Assembly (NCBI RefSeq): GCF_002575655.3
Contig: NC_053037.3
Location: forward strand, 448,787,793 to 448,851,792
Length of the DNA stretch: 64,000 nucleotides
From: Aegilops tauschii subsp. strangulata
Taxonomy: Eukaryota; Streptophyta; Magnoliopsida; Poales; Poaceae
Reading direction: 5' to 3'
Numbering within the stretch: the first letter of the stretch is position 1; the number at the start of each line of letters is the position of its first letter. Positions 12,379-23,784 of the stretch are shown here, one piece after another. The translations under genes were made by a program, and so were the position numbers. Under the pieces are notes generated by a model that saw only the letters and a list, made by a program, of their open reading frames with translations, did not search any database and was not told the DNA's origin.

Positions 12379-13643
12379 GCCGGAAAAGGCCCCAAGATGG
12401 GATCTCACGGGTACAGAAGGTTGCGGCGGTGGAAATAGGGTTTCGTGGTGCTCCTGGATGTTTTCGGGGTATATGGGTATATATAGGAAGAAGAAGTAGG
12501 TCGGTGGAGCTGCGAGGGGGCCACGAGGGTGGGGCCGCGCCCAGAGGGGGCACGTGCGCCTCCCTGCCTCGTGACCTCCTCGCTTCTTTCTTGACGTCCA
12601 CTCCAAGTCCTCTGGATCACGTTTGTTCCAAAAATAACTCTCCCGAAGGTTTCATTCCGTTTGGACTCCGTTTGATATTCTTTTTCTGCGAAACACTGAA
12701 ATAGGCAAAAAAAACAGCAATTTTGCACTGGGCCTTGGGTTAGTAGGTTAGTCCCAAAAATAATATAAAAGTGTATAATAAATCCCATTAAACATCCAAA
12801 ACAGATAATATAATAGGATGGAACAATAAAAAATTATAGATACGTTGGAGACGTATCAGCTGCCGCCGCCCCGCCGTCGCTTTGCTGCCGACGCTCGTCG
12901 CAGGAGCCGCGGGGTCCCGCCGCCGCCGTTGACCCCGTCATCGTCGTTGACCGGTAAAAGACCGATCGGTTTTTTTCGGTTTTCTTTCAGTTTAGATTAG
13001 ATCGGTTTTTTATTTATCAGATTAATTAGCGAACGTTGACCCATTAGTTCGTTTTAACGAACAGTGTCGTTCATTTAGTTCTGTTAGCGAACGTTCATTC
13101 CGTAGATTTTTCATTTTAGTTTTATTTTTTGGCCAGGGACCTATCCGTGAATACTTTTCTCACAGATTAGTCCCTGATCTTCAAACCCTCGTTACTTTTT
13201 ACTCATTTGTCCAAATCCAGTGAAACCAACGCCAAAATTTTCGTCTTGTTCCCCTCTGTCCAGATAATCAACTTGAACATGATTTTGATAATTTAAAATT
13301 TGGTTTCAAGCAGATTTGATTTGAACTTCTTTTGATCGTAGTTTGAGTTTCGTAGCTCCGATTCGATTGATTCTTTTTGCAAATGGAAGCTCTTCTCTTG
13401 AGATTTCAGTTTGGATCTTTCTCTTGATTTTACCCGTGCATATTATGCTTGAGTGCTTATGTATGCTATTGTTTGTTCACGATAGAGTTTCGGAGTGCGA
13501 AGCGTGCTACTACGAGTCACTAGGGTTTTCAGATCGTCAGCAAGGCAAGTTCACACTTTGATCATATCCCTTTATTACCCATTTTTTATGCATTAGTTTC
13601 AAACCTCAAACATTGCATGAGTAGGATCTGATTAACATGTGGG

Positions 13644-14465
13644 CCCTCGCCGGTGGTGCAAAAGGGATGGCGGGGCAGAACCTCTGGATGTAGAGGGCAG
13701 GGTGGCTCCTCGGTTGCGGACAGCGTCACCGTGGGTTAGATCGAAGCTTCAGGTGGCACTGCAAGTAGTCAGAGAAGCAGAGGCATGAGCACATCGGCCT
13801 GATGAATCTTACCTACAACGGCATGGATCTTGAGGGAGTGCGGGAAGGCTGCTCGGCGGCGGTCGACTACACGTTGGCGGTTGGCGGCGCGGATCCTCGA
13901 CGGCGGTCAACTCGACTCCTCGGCTGCAGGCGGTGGAGGGGCTCCTCTGCTGCGGACGATGAGGCGGCACCTTGGGCTTGGACCGTGGGGAAGCACCACA
14001 TGGTAGAAGGAAGCTTCGGGAAGCGCCACCGTTGATGGGAGAGGAGGTGGCGCGAGCAAATCGGCAGGCAGGTCAGCGAACGGCGGCGGCGGCGGCGGGT
14101 GACCAAGGTTTAGGTGGGAGTGTGGCGTGGGAGTAAGAGATAAGATGGGGCGGGGGATGAGCGGACCGGGACATTCCGTCGCGCGCAACTTGTCCCGCAG
14201 CCCGAAATAGGTGGGCCAGGCCCAAAACTATGCCGACACTCTTTCTATCACAAAGCAAGAGCGACAGATAATGTAACAGCAAAAATCTTATACCGACACA
14301 TAGTATGTCTGCAAACCGATCATGCATTGCCGACACACAGATCATCGGAAGACCAGAGCAACCTCGATCATTAGTGTGTCGGCATTGTTACGGACAAATA
14401 ATGTGTCGGTAATGTACACCTATACCAACAGATGCATGTCGTCGTTGTGGTGTCATGGTGTAGTG
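13644..14465 (-). mobile_element. CACTA-type DNA transposon end
   Basis: The right edge reads on the minus strand CACTACACCATGACACC, the CACTA terminus. It is followed by subterminal copies of CCGACACA (for example near 14289, 14329 and 14380). The other terminus is not seen: the sequence runs at about 13643 straight into element A with no CACTA motif. The inner part, rich in GGCGG, has no recognisable transposase. It is therefore a one-ended fragment abutting the copia remnant. Confidence 0.65.
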
Positions 14466-14469
14466 ATAT

Positions 14470-15476
14470 TGGGAGTAGTTGATCAGGTAGAACATTTCTG
14501 ATATTATATGTGGATGACATATTGCTGATTGGAAATGATATAGAATTTCTGGATAGCATAAAGGGATACTTGAATAAGAGTTTTTCAATGAAAGACCTCG
14601 GTGAAGCTGCGTATATATTGGGCATCAAGATCTATAGAGATAGATCAAGACGCTTAATTGGACTTTCACAAAGCACATACCTTGACAAAGTTTTGAAAAA
14701 GTTCAAAATGGATCAAGCAAAGAAAGGGTTCTTGCCTGTGTTATAAGGTGTGAAGTTGAGTAAGACTCAATGCCCGACCACTGCAGAAGATAGAGAGAAG
14801 ATGAAAGATGTCCCCTATGCTTCAGCCATAGGCTCTATCATGTATGCAATGATGTGTACCAGACCTGATGTATGCCTTGCTATAAGTCTAGCAGGAAGGT
14901 ACCAAAGTAATCCAGGAGTGGATCACTGGACAGCGGTCAAGAACATCCTGAAATACCTGAAAAGGACTAAGGATATGTTTCTCGTTTATGGAGGTGACAA
15001 AGAGCTCATCGTAAATGGTTACGTTGATGCAAGCTTTGACACTGATCCGGACGATTCTAAATCGCAAACCGGATACGTGTTTACATTGAACGGTGGAGCT
15101 GTCAGTTGGTGCAGTTCTAAACAAAGCGTCGTGGCGGGATCTACATGTGAACCGGAGTACATAGCTGCTTCGGAAGTAGCAAATGAAGGAGTTCATATCC
15201 GATCTAGGTGTCATACCTAGTGCATCAGGTCCAATGAAAATCTTTTGTGACAATACTGGTGCAATTGTCTTGGCAAAGGAATCCAGATTTCACAAGAGAA
15301 CCAAGCACATCAAGAGACGCTTCAATTCCATCCGTGATTTAGTCCAGGTGGGAGACATAGAAATTTGCAAGATACATACGGATCTGAATGTTGCAGACCC
15401 GTTGACTAAGCCTCTTCCACGAGCAAAACATGATCAGCACCAAGGCCCCATGGGTGTAAGAATCATTACTGTGTAA
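14470..15476 (+). pseudogene. Copia reverse transcriptase end and RNase H, broken
   Basis: The catalytic reverse transcriptase motif LYVDDILL is at about 14497-14520. It is followed by MKDLGEAAYILGI and the RNase H segment with YVDASFDTDPDD, SWCSSKQSVVAGST and FCDNTGAIVLAK. A stop (TAA at 14744-14746) interrupts the frame. Near 15183 the frame shifts where ATGAAGGAG appears once; the family normally has this motif twice in close succession, so slippage between direct repeats is the likely cause. The C-terminal end reads THTDLNVADPLTKPLPRAKHDQ-like. It is non-functional and lacks gag, protease, integrase and most of the RT. Confidence 0.9.
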
Positions 15477-15509
15477 TCTAGATTATTGACTCTAGTGCAA
15501 GTGGGAGAC

Positions 15510-17228
15510 TGAAGGAAATATGCCCTAGAGGCAATAATAAAGTTATTATTTATTTCCTTATATCATGATAAATGTTTATTATTCATGCTATAATTGTATT
15601 AACCGGAAACATGATACATGTGTGAATACATAGACAAACAGAGTGTCACTAGTATGCCTCTACTTGACTAGCTCGTTGATCAAAGATGGTTATGTTTCCT
15701 AGCCATAGACATGAGTTGTCATTTGATTAACGGGATCACATCATTAGGAGAATGATGTGATTGACTTGACCCATTCCGTTAGCTTAGCACTCGATCGTTT
15801 AGTATGTTGCTATTGCTTTCTTCATGACTTATACATGTTCCTATGACTATGAGATTATGCAACTCCCATTTACCGGAGGAACACTTTGTGTGCTACCAAA
15901 CATCACAACGTGACTGGGTGATTATAATGGTGCTCTACAGGTGTCTCCGAAGGTACTTGTTGGGTTGGCGTATTTTGAGATTAGGATTTGTCACTCCGAT
16001 TGTCGGAGAGGTATCTCTGGGCCCTCTCGGTAATGCACATCACTTAAGCCTTGCAAGCATTGCAAGTAATGAGTTTGTTGCGAGATGATGTATTACGGAA
16101 CGAGTAAAGAGACTTGCCGGTAACGAGATTGAACTAGGTATTTAGATACCGACGATCGAATCTCGGGCAAGTAACATACCGATGACAAAGGGAACAACGT
16201 ATGTTGTTATGCGGTTTGACCGATAAAGATCTTCGTAGAATATGTGGGAGCCAATATGGGCATCCAGGTCCCGCTATTGGTTATTGACCGGAGACGTGTC
16301 TCGGTCATGTCTACATAGTTCTCGAACCCGTAGGGTCCGCACGCTTAACGTTACGATGACAGTTTTATTATGAGTTTATGAGTTTTGATGTACCGAAGGA
16401 GTTCGGAGTCCCGGATGAGATCGGGGACATGACGAGGAGTCTCGAAATGGTCGAGACGTAAAGATCGATATATTGGACGACTATATTTGGACATCGGAAA
16501 GGTTCCGAGTGATTCGGGTATTTTTCGGAGTACCGGAGAGTTACGGGAATTCTTATTGGGCCTTAATGGGCCATACAGGAAAGGAGAGAAAGGCCCCAAA
16601 GGGTGGCCGCACCCCTCCCCATGGACTAGTCCGAATTGGACTAGGGAGGGGGGGCGCCCCCATCCTTCCTTCTCCTTCTCCCTTCCCTTCTCCTACTCCA
16701 ACAAGGAAAGGAGGAGTCCTACTCCCGGTGGGAGTAGGACTCCCCCCCTTGGCGCGCCCTCCTCCTATGTCGGCCGCCTCCCCCCCTTGCTCCGTTATAT
16801 ACGGGGGCAGGGGGCACCCCATAGACACAACAATTGATCTATTGATCTCTTAGCCGTGTGCGGTGCCCCCCTCCACCATATTACACCTCAATAATATCGT
16901 AGCGGTGCTTAGGCGAAGCCCTGCGTCGGTAGAACATCATCATCATCACCACGCCATCGTGCTGACGAAACTCTCCCTCAACACTCGGCTGGATCGGAGT
17001 TCGAGGGACGTCATCGAGCTGAACGTGTGCTGAACTCGGAGGTGCCGTGCGTTCGGTACTTGATCGGTCGGATCGTGAAGACGTACGACTACATCAACCG
17101 CGTTGTGTTAACGCTTCTGCTTTCGGTCTACGAGGGTACGTGGACAACACTCTCCCCTCTCGTTGCTATGCATCACCATGATCTTGCGTGTGCGTAGGAA
17201 ATTTTGGAAATTACTACGTTCCCCAACA
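15510..17228 (+). repeat. Angela-type 3' LTR
   Basis: This 1719 bp LTR directly follows the polypurine tract AAGTGGGAGAC. It contains long stretches typical of the family, such as GAACGAGTAAAGAGACTTGC, and a TATA-like GTTATATACG near 16793. The adjoining bases gctac (17229-17233) would be the target duplication, but the left partner is lost. Confidence 0.9.
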
Positions 17229-18263
17229 GCTACTTTAATACACATCTGGGTTGATTGTTTGTGGGCACCTGGGGAATCCAGTGTTGTCCAAGGAGAATCC
17301 CGGGGTATTCCGTGTGATTTTTCCTATGGTTCGCCACATAGGCTCAAAGGGATCACAAGATTATTCATGCTGGAAACTTCCGTGTGCAGCCACATGCCAT
17401 TATGGGCTCTGGCATAGTGGAGTAAGTTGTGGGAAACCTTTCCATTATGGGCTAGCAGATGTAGGGGATTGTAGGTGTACCGGCCTATCTATCGGTTAAG
17501 GGGAACTCTTCTGAAAGACTGTGTCTCGATCATCCGTTTCTCAAACATCATGCAGTGCGAGAAATTCAACGGAGGAGATCGAGTCTTGTGGGGAGAAGTG
17601 CGCAAACCTCTGCAGAGTGTACAAATTAATCATGATTAGCCGTGTCCCCGGTTATGGACATCTTGAGTATCTGGTATTTGAATTATTGATTCAATCTCAA
17701 CACTTTACTTAATTAATTTGATTGGGTTAATGATTATTATTTTGGGATTGAGATGGGGTTTACCATTCTCAATATTTATCAACAAACATTGTAGTTAAAT
17801 AAAATATATTCCTTTGTTGTAGGAAAAAATAGCTTTATGCAAATGATAACTATAGAGCCTCCACCAGCCATATATGCATGTAGTGATAGCTGTTATTCTG
17901 TTCATTGCTCTATAGTGTTATCTTGCCAGCATATTCCATGTGCTGACCTACACAGGCTGCAACGTATTATGTTGCAGAATTTTCAGACGAAGAGTAAGGT
18001 GCGATAGGTCGTTGTTGTGCACTTGATCAGCTATGCCGTTGGAGTTGATGGACTCATTTATCTTTGAAGCTTCGTTGTTATCCTATTTAGATGGCCTTAA
18101 GCCATATTATTGTTATAAGTTCTCTTTTCAGACATTCGATGTAATAAGTGTGTGATTGAACTCTGTTATAAATCCTCAAGTATTGTTGTGTCAGCATTAC
18201 CGATCCAGGGATGACACTTATGCACAGAGATTTGACCGTCTGAGGTCGGATCGCTATAGTATT

Positions 18264-18370
18264 GTTGTGCATGTGAGGAATAAATTGAATTTGGCTGCAC
18301 TTAATACATGAGAAACATATACAAGTGCTATATTTCCTAGTTCTTAATTATGCTTGGTTTAGATAAATGG
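18264..18370 (+). repeat. Right remainder of the intron tandem repeat
   Basis: GAGGAATAAATTGAATTTGG and the following TACATGAGAAACATATACAAG continue the third repeat copy that stopped at 1156. Rejoined across one gtatt, the sequence matches repeat copy 1 (near 687-780) without a gap. Confidence 0.85.
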
Positions 18371-18502
18371 GTTTTTCATGTGACTTGAATTAATCTGATG
18401 AATCTGGAATGTGCTTATTTTTCATCAACATATTTTACTAATAGCATGCGAACCCTTACTTAACCTGATGACTAACTACCTTATATGTGTTGCAGGTAAA
18501 CA

Positions 18503-19150
18503 ATGGGAAACACTGAGGTTTACAATCGAGGTTAGCACGTGCATGGTCCGTTGTCTAATAGCACATTATTGTGCAATTGCAGGAACCATTCTAATATTTT
18601 GGTTTTTAACAATTTGGTCTTGCACATGCAGGTCCTGCTATCAGAGGTTTTGACCCACTGTTCGACCCTTTTTGCATATGGGGAAATGAGTTGTCCATGA
18701 ATATCAATCAAATCAAGAAACTCAAAAAAATTGTTAGGATAAAGAAATTAGCGGAAAAAAACAACAAGATCTTTGTCTGCACAATGAAGAAGACATCAGT
18801 TCACTACAAGATGGTACTAACTATTATACCTTGCCTTTTTTATTCATTTGCCCCATTTCCAATATAGAGAAGATATTTATGCACATCCTTGTTTTCAGGC
18901 CTTTCCAAAGCAGTTCACTGATGATTACCTCTCAAACCACCTCTATGGTCAGGAGGCGAGGAAGGTTTTCATACAACACCAACGGTTCAATATTAAAGTG
19001 TTCCCGAAGAGGACGAAGGACGGACGGTCAATCATCCAGAGGCACTGGCCTAAAGTTGCAAAGACCTTCAACATGAATGAAGGCTCAATATTCGCCTTCC
19101 GCTTCAGCAGTTTTCCAGATGAGATGCATCTGTCTATATACCGTCTATGA
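18503..19150 (+). CDS. Small B3-domain DNA-binding protein
   Basis: Three coding exons, 18503-18530, 18632-18813 and 18899-19150, give 153 residues with all splice sites of GT-AG type and phases matching. The start is MGNTEVYNRG; an in-frame TAA lies just before it in the same exon, which fixes the start. Residues about 56-153 form a single B3 domain: IFVCTMKKTS, then MAFPKQFTDDYL, then RHWPKVAKTFNMNEGSIFAF near the end. B3 proteins bind DNA in the nucleus as transcription regulators, and this one is of the divergent REM-like kind. It has no second domain, so it is short for the family and may be a truncated derivative. The upstream part of the locus lies beyond a 17 kb insertion, so its expression is doubtful. 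Confidence 0.7.
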
Positions 19151-19389
19151 TGCTAATTTCGAGAGGTTCTACATGTTGCATGTGAAACTTGGTGCTGGTG
19201 CAGTTGTGTAATGGGGTAGCTGAGTGCTGAAACTATATCATGTTGTACTATGATGTATTTCAATTATGAAAGTCTGCTTTCTTAATATGGAAATAAAATA
19301 TATTATGTGCTTAATATGAATGTCAATTAGATTAATAAATGGATTATTAATAATAGGGCAATTAGCCTGCTAATGGCGAATTAGCCTGC
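19151..19389 (+). other. 3' flank of the B3 gene
   Basis: This AT-rich stretch includes GGAAATAAAATATATT near 19290, a possible polyadenylation region. I see no other gene. Confidence 0.5.
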
Positions 19390-20060
19390 TAATTGGGTTT
19401 TGCTATTGCAAATGGTTATTGAAAAAATACCGTGGGCGATGACCTCAGGCAACGCACACAGTTTCTAGGAATAAACCGTGTTGGATCAATGAACAATCAC
19501 ACACGACTTTCTCTTGAAAACTGTTTGCGTTAGGCCACCTTGCACAAGCGTTTACCACATAAAAATTGTGTGTGATGGACAGCCTTTGCCACACAGTTTC
19601 TTCTACGGACCGTGTGTGATGCATTTAATAACGCAAACGATAAAATTGTGAATATCGTGTGCAATGGCAAGGCTATCACAAACGATTTTACGGGAAAAAT
19701 TGTGTGTGATGTATCTGTGAACGAAAATGTTTTTCTTGGAGCGACTGTGTGGGATGTACATATGAACGAAAACGTTTAGCTGGTACTGACTGTGTGGGAT
19801 GTACTTGCGACCGGAAAGAATTTCGCCTGTATAATTGTATTATTTTTAGCTCTACTGTACGTATTTCATTATTTGAGCGCTCGCCGGTTGCACACGACCT
19901 TATTTTGCCGAGCGTGTGTGCCAGGAGGGCATATCCCCGATGATTTTTGGGTCATGTGGGAAGGACCCCCTATCGCCCACACTCACTAGGCGAAGGTTCC
20001 AAATGCCGTCGCGGAAAGGGGTTAAAACCGTTTGTATAGCACCGACGCGTACTAGTGCCA
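19390..20060. mobile_element. CACTA-like subterminal repeat block
   Basis: Short degenerate repeats such as TTGTGTGTGATG, ACAGTTTCTTCTACGG and CACACGA occur on both strands, in the style of CACTA subterminal regions. Terminal CACTA motifs and transposase are not found, so borders and family are uncertain. Confidence 0.4.
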
Positions 20061-20069
20061 CGCTATTTC

Positions 20070-20087
20070 TCCCAGGCAACGGTGCCA
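20070..20087 (-). other. Primer-binding site of orphan element H
   Basis: The minus strand reads TGGCACCGTTGCCTGGGA, one or two bases from the site in element B, and sits just inside the LTR that starts at 20094. Confidence 0.7.
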
Positions 20088-20093
20088 GAAAAA

Positions 20094-21608
20094 TGTCTTG
20101 ATAACCCATAAATATAGGGCATCGTTTGTAGCCTTTTCGATAAATAAGAGTGTCGAACCCAACGAAGAGCTAAAGGTAGAATAAATATTCCCTCAAGTTC
20201 TATCGACCACCTATACAACTCTACGTACACTGAACGTCCGCTTTATCTAAAACAAGAATAAACCCGGAGATACTTTGCGAGAATAAAACTATGAATAAAT
20301 TGCAAGATAATAAACTTAGTAGTGTAGTAGAAAGCTTTTTGTAACACAAGATAAAGATTTGTCCCTAGGCAATCGATAGCTAGAGCGGTAATCATTATAG
20401 CCATTTTATATGAGGGAGAGGCATGAGCTAACACACTTTTTGTACTTGGATCATATGCACTTATGATTGGAACTCTAGCAAGCATCCACAATTACTAAAG
20501 ATCAAGAACTCTAGTAAGCATCCCCAATTACTAAAGATCATTAAGGTAAAACCCAACCATAGCCTTAAGTATCAAGTCCCCTTTACTCCCATACGCAACA
20601 ACCCCCTTACCAGGGTCTGTGTATTCTGTCGCTCAGGCCACCCACTATAAGAGAATTATGAAAATATTGCAACACCCAACAGCGGGGATCCCTCACGTTT
20701 GTGAGACGGAGGGCACCGTAGGACATCACCATAATAAAATATACAACTCATACCAACCACGATCATGATTAGCCCATAGGACAAAATAGGTCTACTCAAA
20801 CATCATAGGATAACCACATATCATTGGATAATAATATATAGTGTTGAACACCATGTCTAAGTAGATAATTACAGCGGGAATAGAGAGGTTACATCGCTGC
20901 ATAGAGGGGGAGAAAGTTGGTGTTGATGGTAGCAAGATTGTTGATGTAGATCGCCGTCACGATCCTTGCCCCGGCGGTACTCCGGCGCCATCGGGAGAGA
21001 GGGGGAGAGAGCCCCCCTTCTTCTTCTTCCTTGGCCTCCCCCTAGATGGGAGGAGAGTTCCCCCTCTGGTCCATGGTCTCCATCGCGGCGGAGGGGCAGG
21101 AGCCCCTCCGAGATTGGATCTCCCTCTCTGTTCTCTTCTATTTCGCGTCCCAAGATCTGGCCGAAAACAGTTACTTAAACATCCGGAGATCCATAATTCC
21201 GATTGCGCTGAGATTTTGACACGATGTTTTTCGGATATAAGCTTTCTTGCGCCCGAAGTAGAGCAGCAACCGCCTTACGAGGTGACCACAACCCACCACG
21301 GCGCTCCTGGGCCCTGGGGTGCGCCCGCGTGTACTGTGGGGGTTGTGGGCCTCCTTTTGTGTTGATTCCAACTCCCAAAAATCACATATATTTCAAAATA
21401 AATCTCCGTAAATTTTTATCGCATTTGGAATTCGTTTGATATGAATATTCTGCGAAACAAAAAAACATGCAACAAACAGGAACTGGCACTGGGCACTGGA
21501 TCAATAGGTTAGTCCAATAAATCATATAAATTGTTGCCAAAAGTATGTAAAAGTTGTATAATATTGACATGGAACAATTAAAATTATAGATAAGATGGAG
21601 ACGTATCA
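20094..21608 (-). mobile_element. Orphan gypsy LTR (element H) with only the primer site attached
   Basis: This 1515 bp LTR is in minus orientation. It begins TGATACGTCTCCATCTTATC at 21608 and ends CAAGACA at 20094. The termini resemble element B's LTR but the body differs, so it is a related family. Beyond the primer site the internal region is missing and CACTA-like repeats follow. Confidence 0.75.
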
Positions 21609-22203
21609 AAGCACTTCTATACCTTGTATGCTTTTTAATTACCATAAATATTTTAATGTTACGTATGTCAAGCATCCTACGAGAGGTGACTATTAGAAGG
21701 TGTAAGGAGAAGGTCACTATTCAGAATAAAAAAACAAGGGAAAGGTGGCCCTAAAATGAAGCTATAGAATGCCAAACTTATCACTGAATCTATAGAGAGA
21801 ATGATGAAAAAGCAAGCCCCTATGGCGGACAACCCTAAGAACACCACTCACTTTTTTTCACCTGCAAGAAAACGTTACCGACAAATAACTGGAGGTAAGG
21901 ATTGTTAAAGAAACACTTATGATGGTATTTCTCTTTTTGTGCATTACATTCCATATTATTCATTATATTTCCATCTTTCTCTGTGTCTAAATTTTTTAGT
22001 GACAAGCAAATTTGGAACATGAGTTGACCCTTGATTACTGTAAGGAGAGGAAGATCACTCATGCAGCATTTGAGCACATCTAAATCTTTGAGAAAAAATA
22101 AGCTTGCTCATGATGTTACTAGGAAGACGCACAATGAGCAGCAAAAGGAGAAGTGTGAGGGGGAAGGTGGCATTATTTTTGCGCAATTGATACGTTCGTG
22201 ATA
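21609..22203. other. Unassigned intergenic stretch
   Basis: I see no gene or repeat structure here. Short open frames lack codon bias or recognisable similarity. Confidence 0.4.
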
Positions 22204-22464
22204 CCCTCTCAACTTTGTTTTACTTTGCATATTTGTTTTTGTCTTGAGTCAATCTTTCTAAAGTTTGATCAAGGTTATGGAAAAATATTTCATCATTCAC
22301 AATACCGAATCAATATCATTAGATCCATCATGGAATATATTTTTATAATTTATTTAGTTAGTATTGTAGATGCTCATATTATTTAATATAAGTCTATTAA
22401 AAAATTTAAAAAGTCTGACTCAAGACGAAACTAATATGTGAAGTAAAAATAAATAAATAGAGGG
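22204..22464. mobile_element. Stowaway/mariner-type MITE
   Basis: A 261 bp element with TA at both sides (22202-22203 and 22465-22466). The left end CCCTCTCAACTTTG...GTCTTGAGTCAA pairs with the right end ...TTGACTC-type AAGACGAAAC...AATAGAGGG over about 50 bases. The inner part is AT-rich with no coding, as expected for a non-autonomous mariner-like MITE. Confidence 0.85.
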
Positions 22465-22792
22465 TACATCCTTTTAGTAATTAATGTAGTTGAGGTTCCC
22501 CTCATATGTTCCAAAGATAGGTGAAGATACGTATGCACACTATGAACATGTTCTGCCTACTCATGCTCACAAAATGTTTTTTGTGCTTTAGTTAAATCCA
22601 TTTTTTTCTATATATGATTTTGTGTTGATCTTGCTTGATGCAGGTTGGCGATCACGGGCTTAGGACAAAATTAAGTGTGAGATCATAATTATTGGTGATT
22701 GAACGCGTGCACTCACTTGACTAACATCGCCATGATAAATGCCTCACTTGACTCACCTTGCCACGGTCAGGCACGGGGTGAGTCAAGCAAGT

Positions 22793-22900
22793 GTACACGT
22801 TGTTATCTCATGTTCTCATGCTCCAAGGAGTGCGAAGAAGAACAATGTACACGTTGTTGTCTCATGTTCTCATGCTCTAAGGAGCGCCAAGAAGAACCCC
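22793..22900 (+). repeat. Two tandem copies of a 54 bp unit
   Basis: GTACACGTTGTTATCTCATG at 22793 recurs at 22847 as GTACACGTTGTTGTCTCATG, and similarity continues through TTCTCATGCTC and AAGGAG. Confidence 0.8.
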
Positions 22901-23139
22901 TTAGGGCATCTTGAATAGGCTCCTCCATTCCTCCCACATATGTCTAGATTAGACTGTTCGGACCAAAAACTTCATCCAACACAAGCTCCCAATTTCGGCC
23001 TCGATTGTTCGATATCCCTTGGATCGGCCCCAGATGGAGGGAAGCGGAAGGGGAGTACAGACTATTTGCCACATCAGTCTGATAGAACCCCTTTTAAACA
23101 TTCCCCTCACTCTCTCTCACTCTCACTTTGCACTTTCCG

Positions 23140-23278
23140 CCGTCAATCGAGAAGGAGTTCGACGAGCAGCTTCGGGCGGCGCTGCGGGCCTCATTGATCA
23201 ACGAGTTACACTCGCACGACCATGACTCCTCCTCTTACATGACGTCCCTGCCGCCCACCCCATTGCCGCCTCAGCACT
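23140..23278 (+). pseudogene. GC-rich exon-like fragment
   Basis: An open frame reads EKEFDEQLRAALRASLINEL followed by a Ser/Pro-rich end and TAG at 23276-23278. The GC content is far above the flanks, as in grass exons. There is no ATG and no recognised family. It may be a captured gene piece. Confidence 0.3.
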
Positions 23279-23784
23279 AGCGCCCGCCCTCTCCCCTCGG
23301 CGACCTGATGGCGGGCTTCAGTTCATTTTGTAGATTTTAGAGTAGTTTTTGTTAATTTTTTATGTAAATTTGAACCGTGTTTGATGTTTTATGTGTGAAC
23401 TATGCATGAATATAGTTTGAAGTAGTTTGAATGTCCATACCCCCCTATAATTTTGATGTTTACCATCGGGTACCTAGAGGTGTCACAAAGAACTAAGGAT
23501 GTCTAAACTCTTCTCCACTCTGCATGTAAGACTAAACTTTGCACATGTCATGCAAACAAAATGATTGTTTCATATGGGTCTATGCCCATTAGTCTAGTAT
23601 TTCTAAAAACATGTTCATTAATACAAATAAAATTTTCATCCTCTTTGTAAAATTGTTCTGTTGCAAAAAGGAAGTACAGACACATCCTTTTTACCAGACA
23701 TACACATTGTTTCAGTAACAAAAGTGGGAAGATCGATAGATCTGATAAACCATATCATATTGTGGTATTTTATAAATTTTATAA
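23279..23784. other. AT-rich intergenic stretch
   Basis: Low-complexity AT-rich DNA follows the fragment. I see nothing I can name. Confidence 0.4.

Larger units (their letters stand above)
1882..12858 (-). mobile_element. Element B: gag-protease-only Ty3/gypsy retrotransposon
   Basis: This is a full LTR retrotransposon in minus orientation, inserted in the GC-rich part of element A. Its LTRs are 1882-3447 and 8571-12858, the second interrupted by element C. Flanks are gccgc on the left and gctgc on the right, one mismatch from a 5 bp duplication. The LTR starts (minus strand) TGATACGTCTCCAACG, a very common Triticeae signature. It has a primer-binding site, a polypurine tract, and a coding region limited to gag and an aspartic protease. 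No reverse transcriptase or integrase is visible, so it would need enzymes in trans. It resembles the Sabrina/Fatima-type high-copy gypsy families; the exact family is not certain. Confidence 0.85.
8571..12858 (-). repeat. Element B right LTR (5' LTR), split by element C
   Basis: The LTR sequence runs 8571-9663, is interrupted by element C, and resumes at about 12384. It ends at 12858 with GACGTATCA. The break lies at the CGCCGG step of GGAGCGCCGGAAAAGG, and in the left LTR the corresponding site is uninterrupted near 2967. Confidence 0.9.
14466..17228 (+). mobile_element. 5'-truncated Angela/WIS/BARE-type Ty1/copia element
   Basis: Only the end of reverse transcriptase, RNase H, the polypurine tract and the 3' LTR remain. 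The left edge is at the CACTA terminus. The 3' LTR begins TGAAGGAAATATGCCCTAG and ends TACGTTCCCCAACA, the well-known signature of this group. It lies in element A, replacing about 170 bp of A. Sequence after the LTR (from 17229) resumes homology to element C. Confidence 0.9.
12864..17997 (+). pseudogene. Counterpart spliced ORF in element A, split by insertions
   Basis: Exon 1 is cut by element B at 1882-12858; its end survives to 12953 and reads open, finishing AAAVDPVIVVDR across the junction. Exon 2 is 13486-13544 (SECEACYYESLGFSDRQQ) with the same AG|GCAAGT donor. Exon 3 is 17978-17997 (EFSDEE, stop). Exon 2 has one base fewer at its start than in element C, but exon 1 ends in the compensating phase, so the frame still joins. 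A CACTA/copia block now lies inside intron 2, and element B lies in exon 1, so this copy cannot act. Confidence 0.35.
1157..18258 (+). mobile_element. Element A: solo-LTR-like element holding the nested stack
   Basis: The element starts TGTAACATCCCAATTTCC and ends ...TCGCTATA. The flanking 5 bp duplication gtatt is at 1152-1156 and 18259-18263. Its own sequence survives in three pieces: 1157-1881, 12864-about 13643, and about 17229-18258. These pieces align in order with the complete copy C at 9664-12378, so A's native length was about 2.7 kb. No start-motif duplication, primer-binding site or gag/pol coding is seen inside, which fits a solo LTR. The last two bases are not the usual CA. About 170 bp of A are missing where the copia/CACTA block sits. 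Confidence 0.75.

Noticed and set aside
16473..16853. Open frames in the Angela LTR
   Set aside because: They lie in a well-known non-coding LTR and are Pro/Gly-rich by base composition only.
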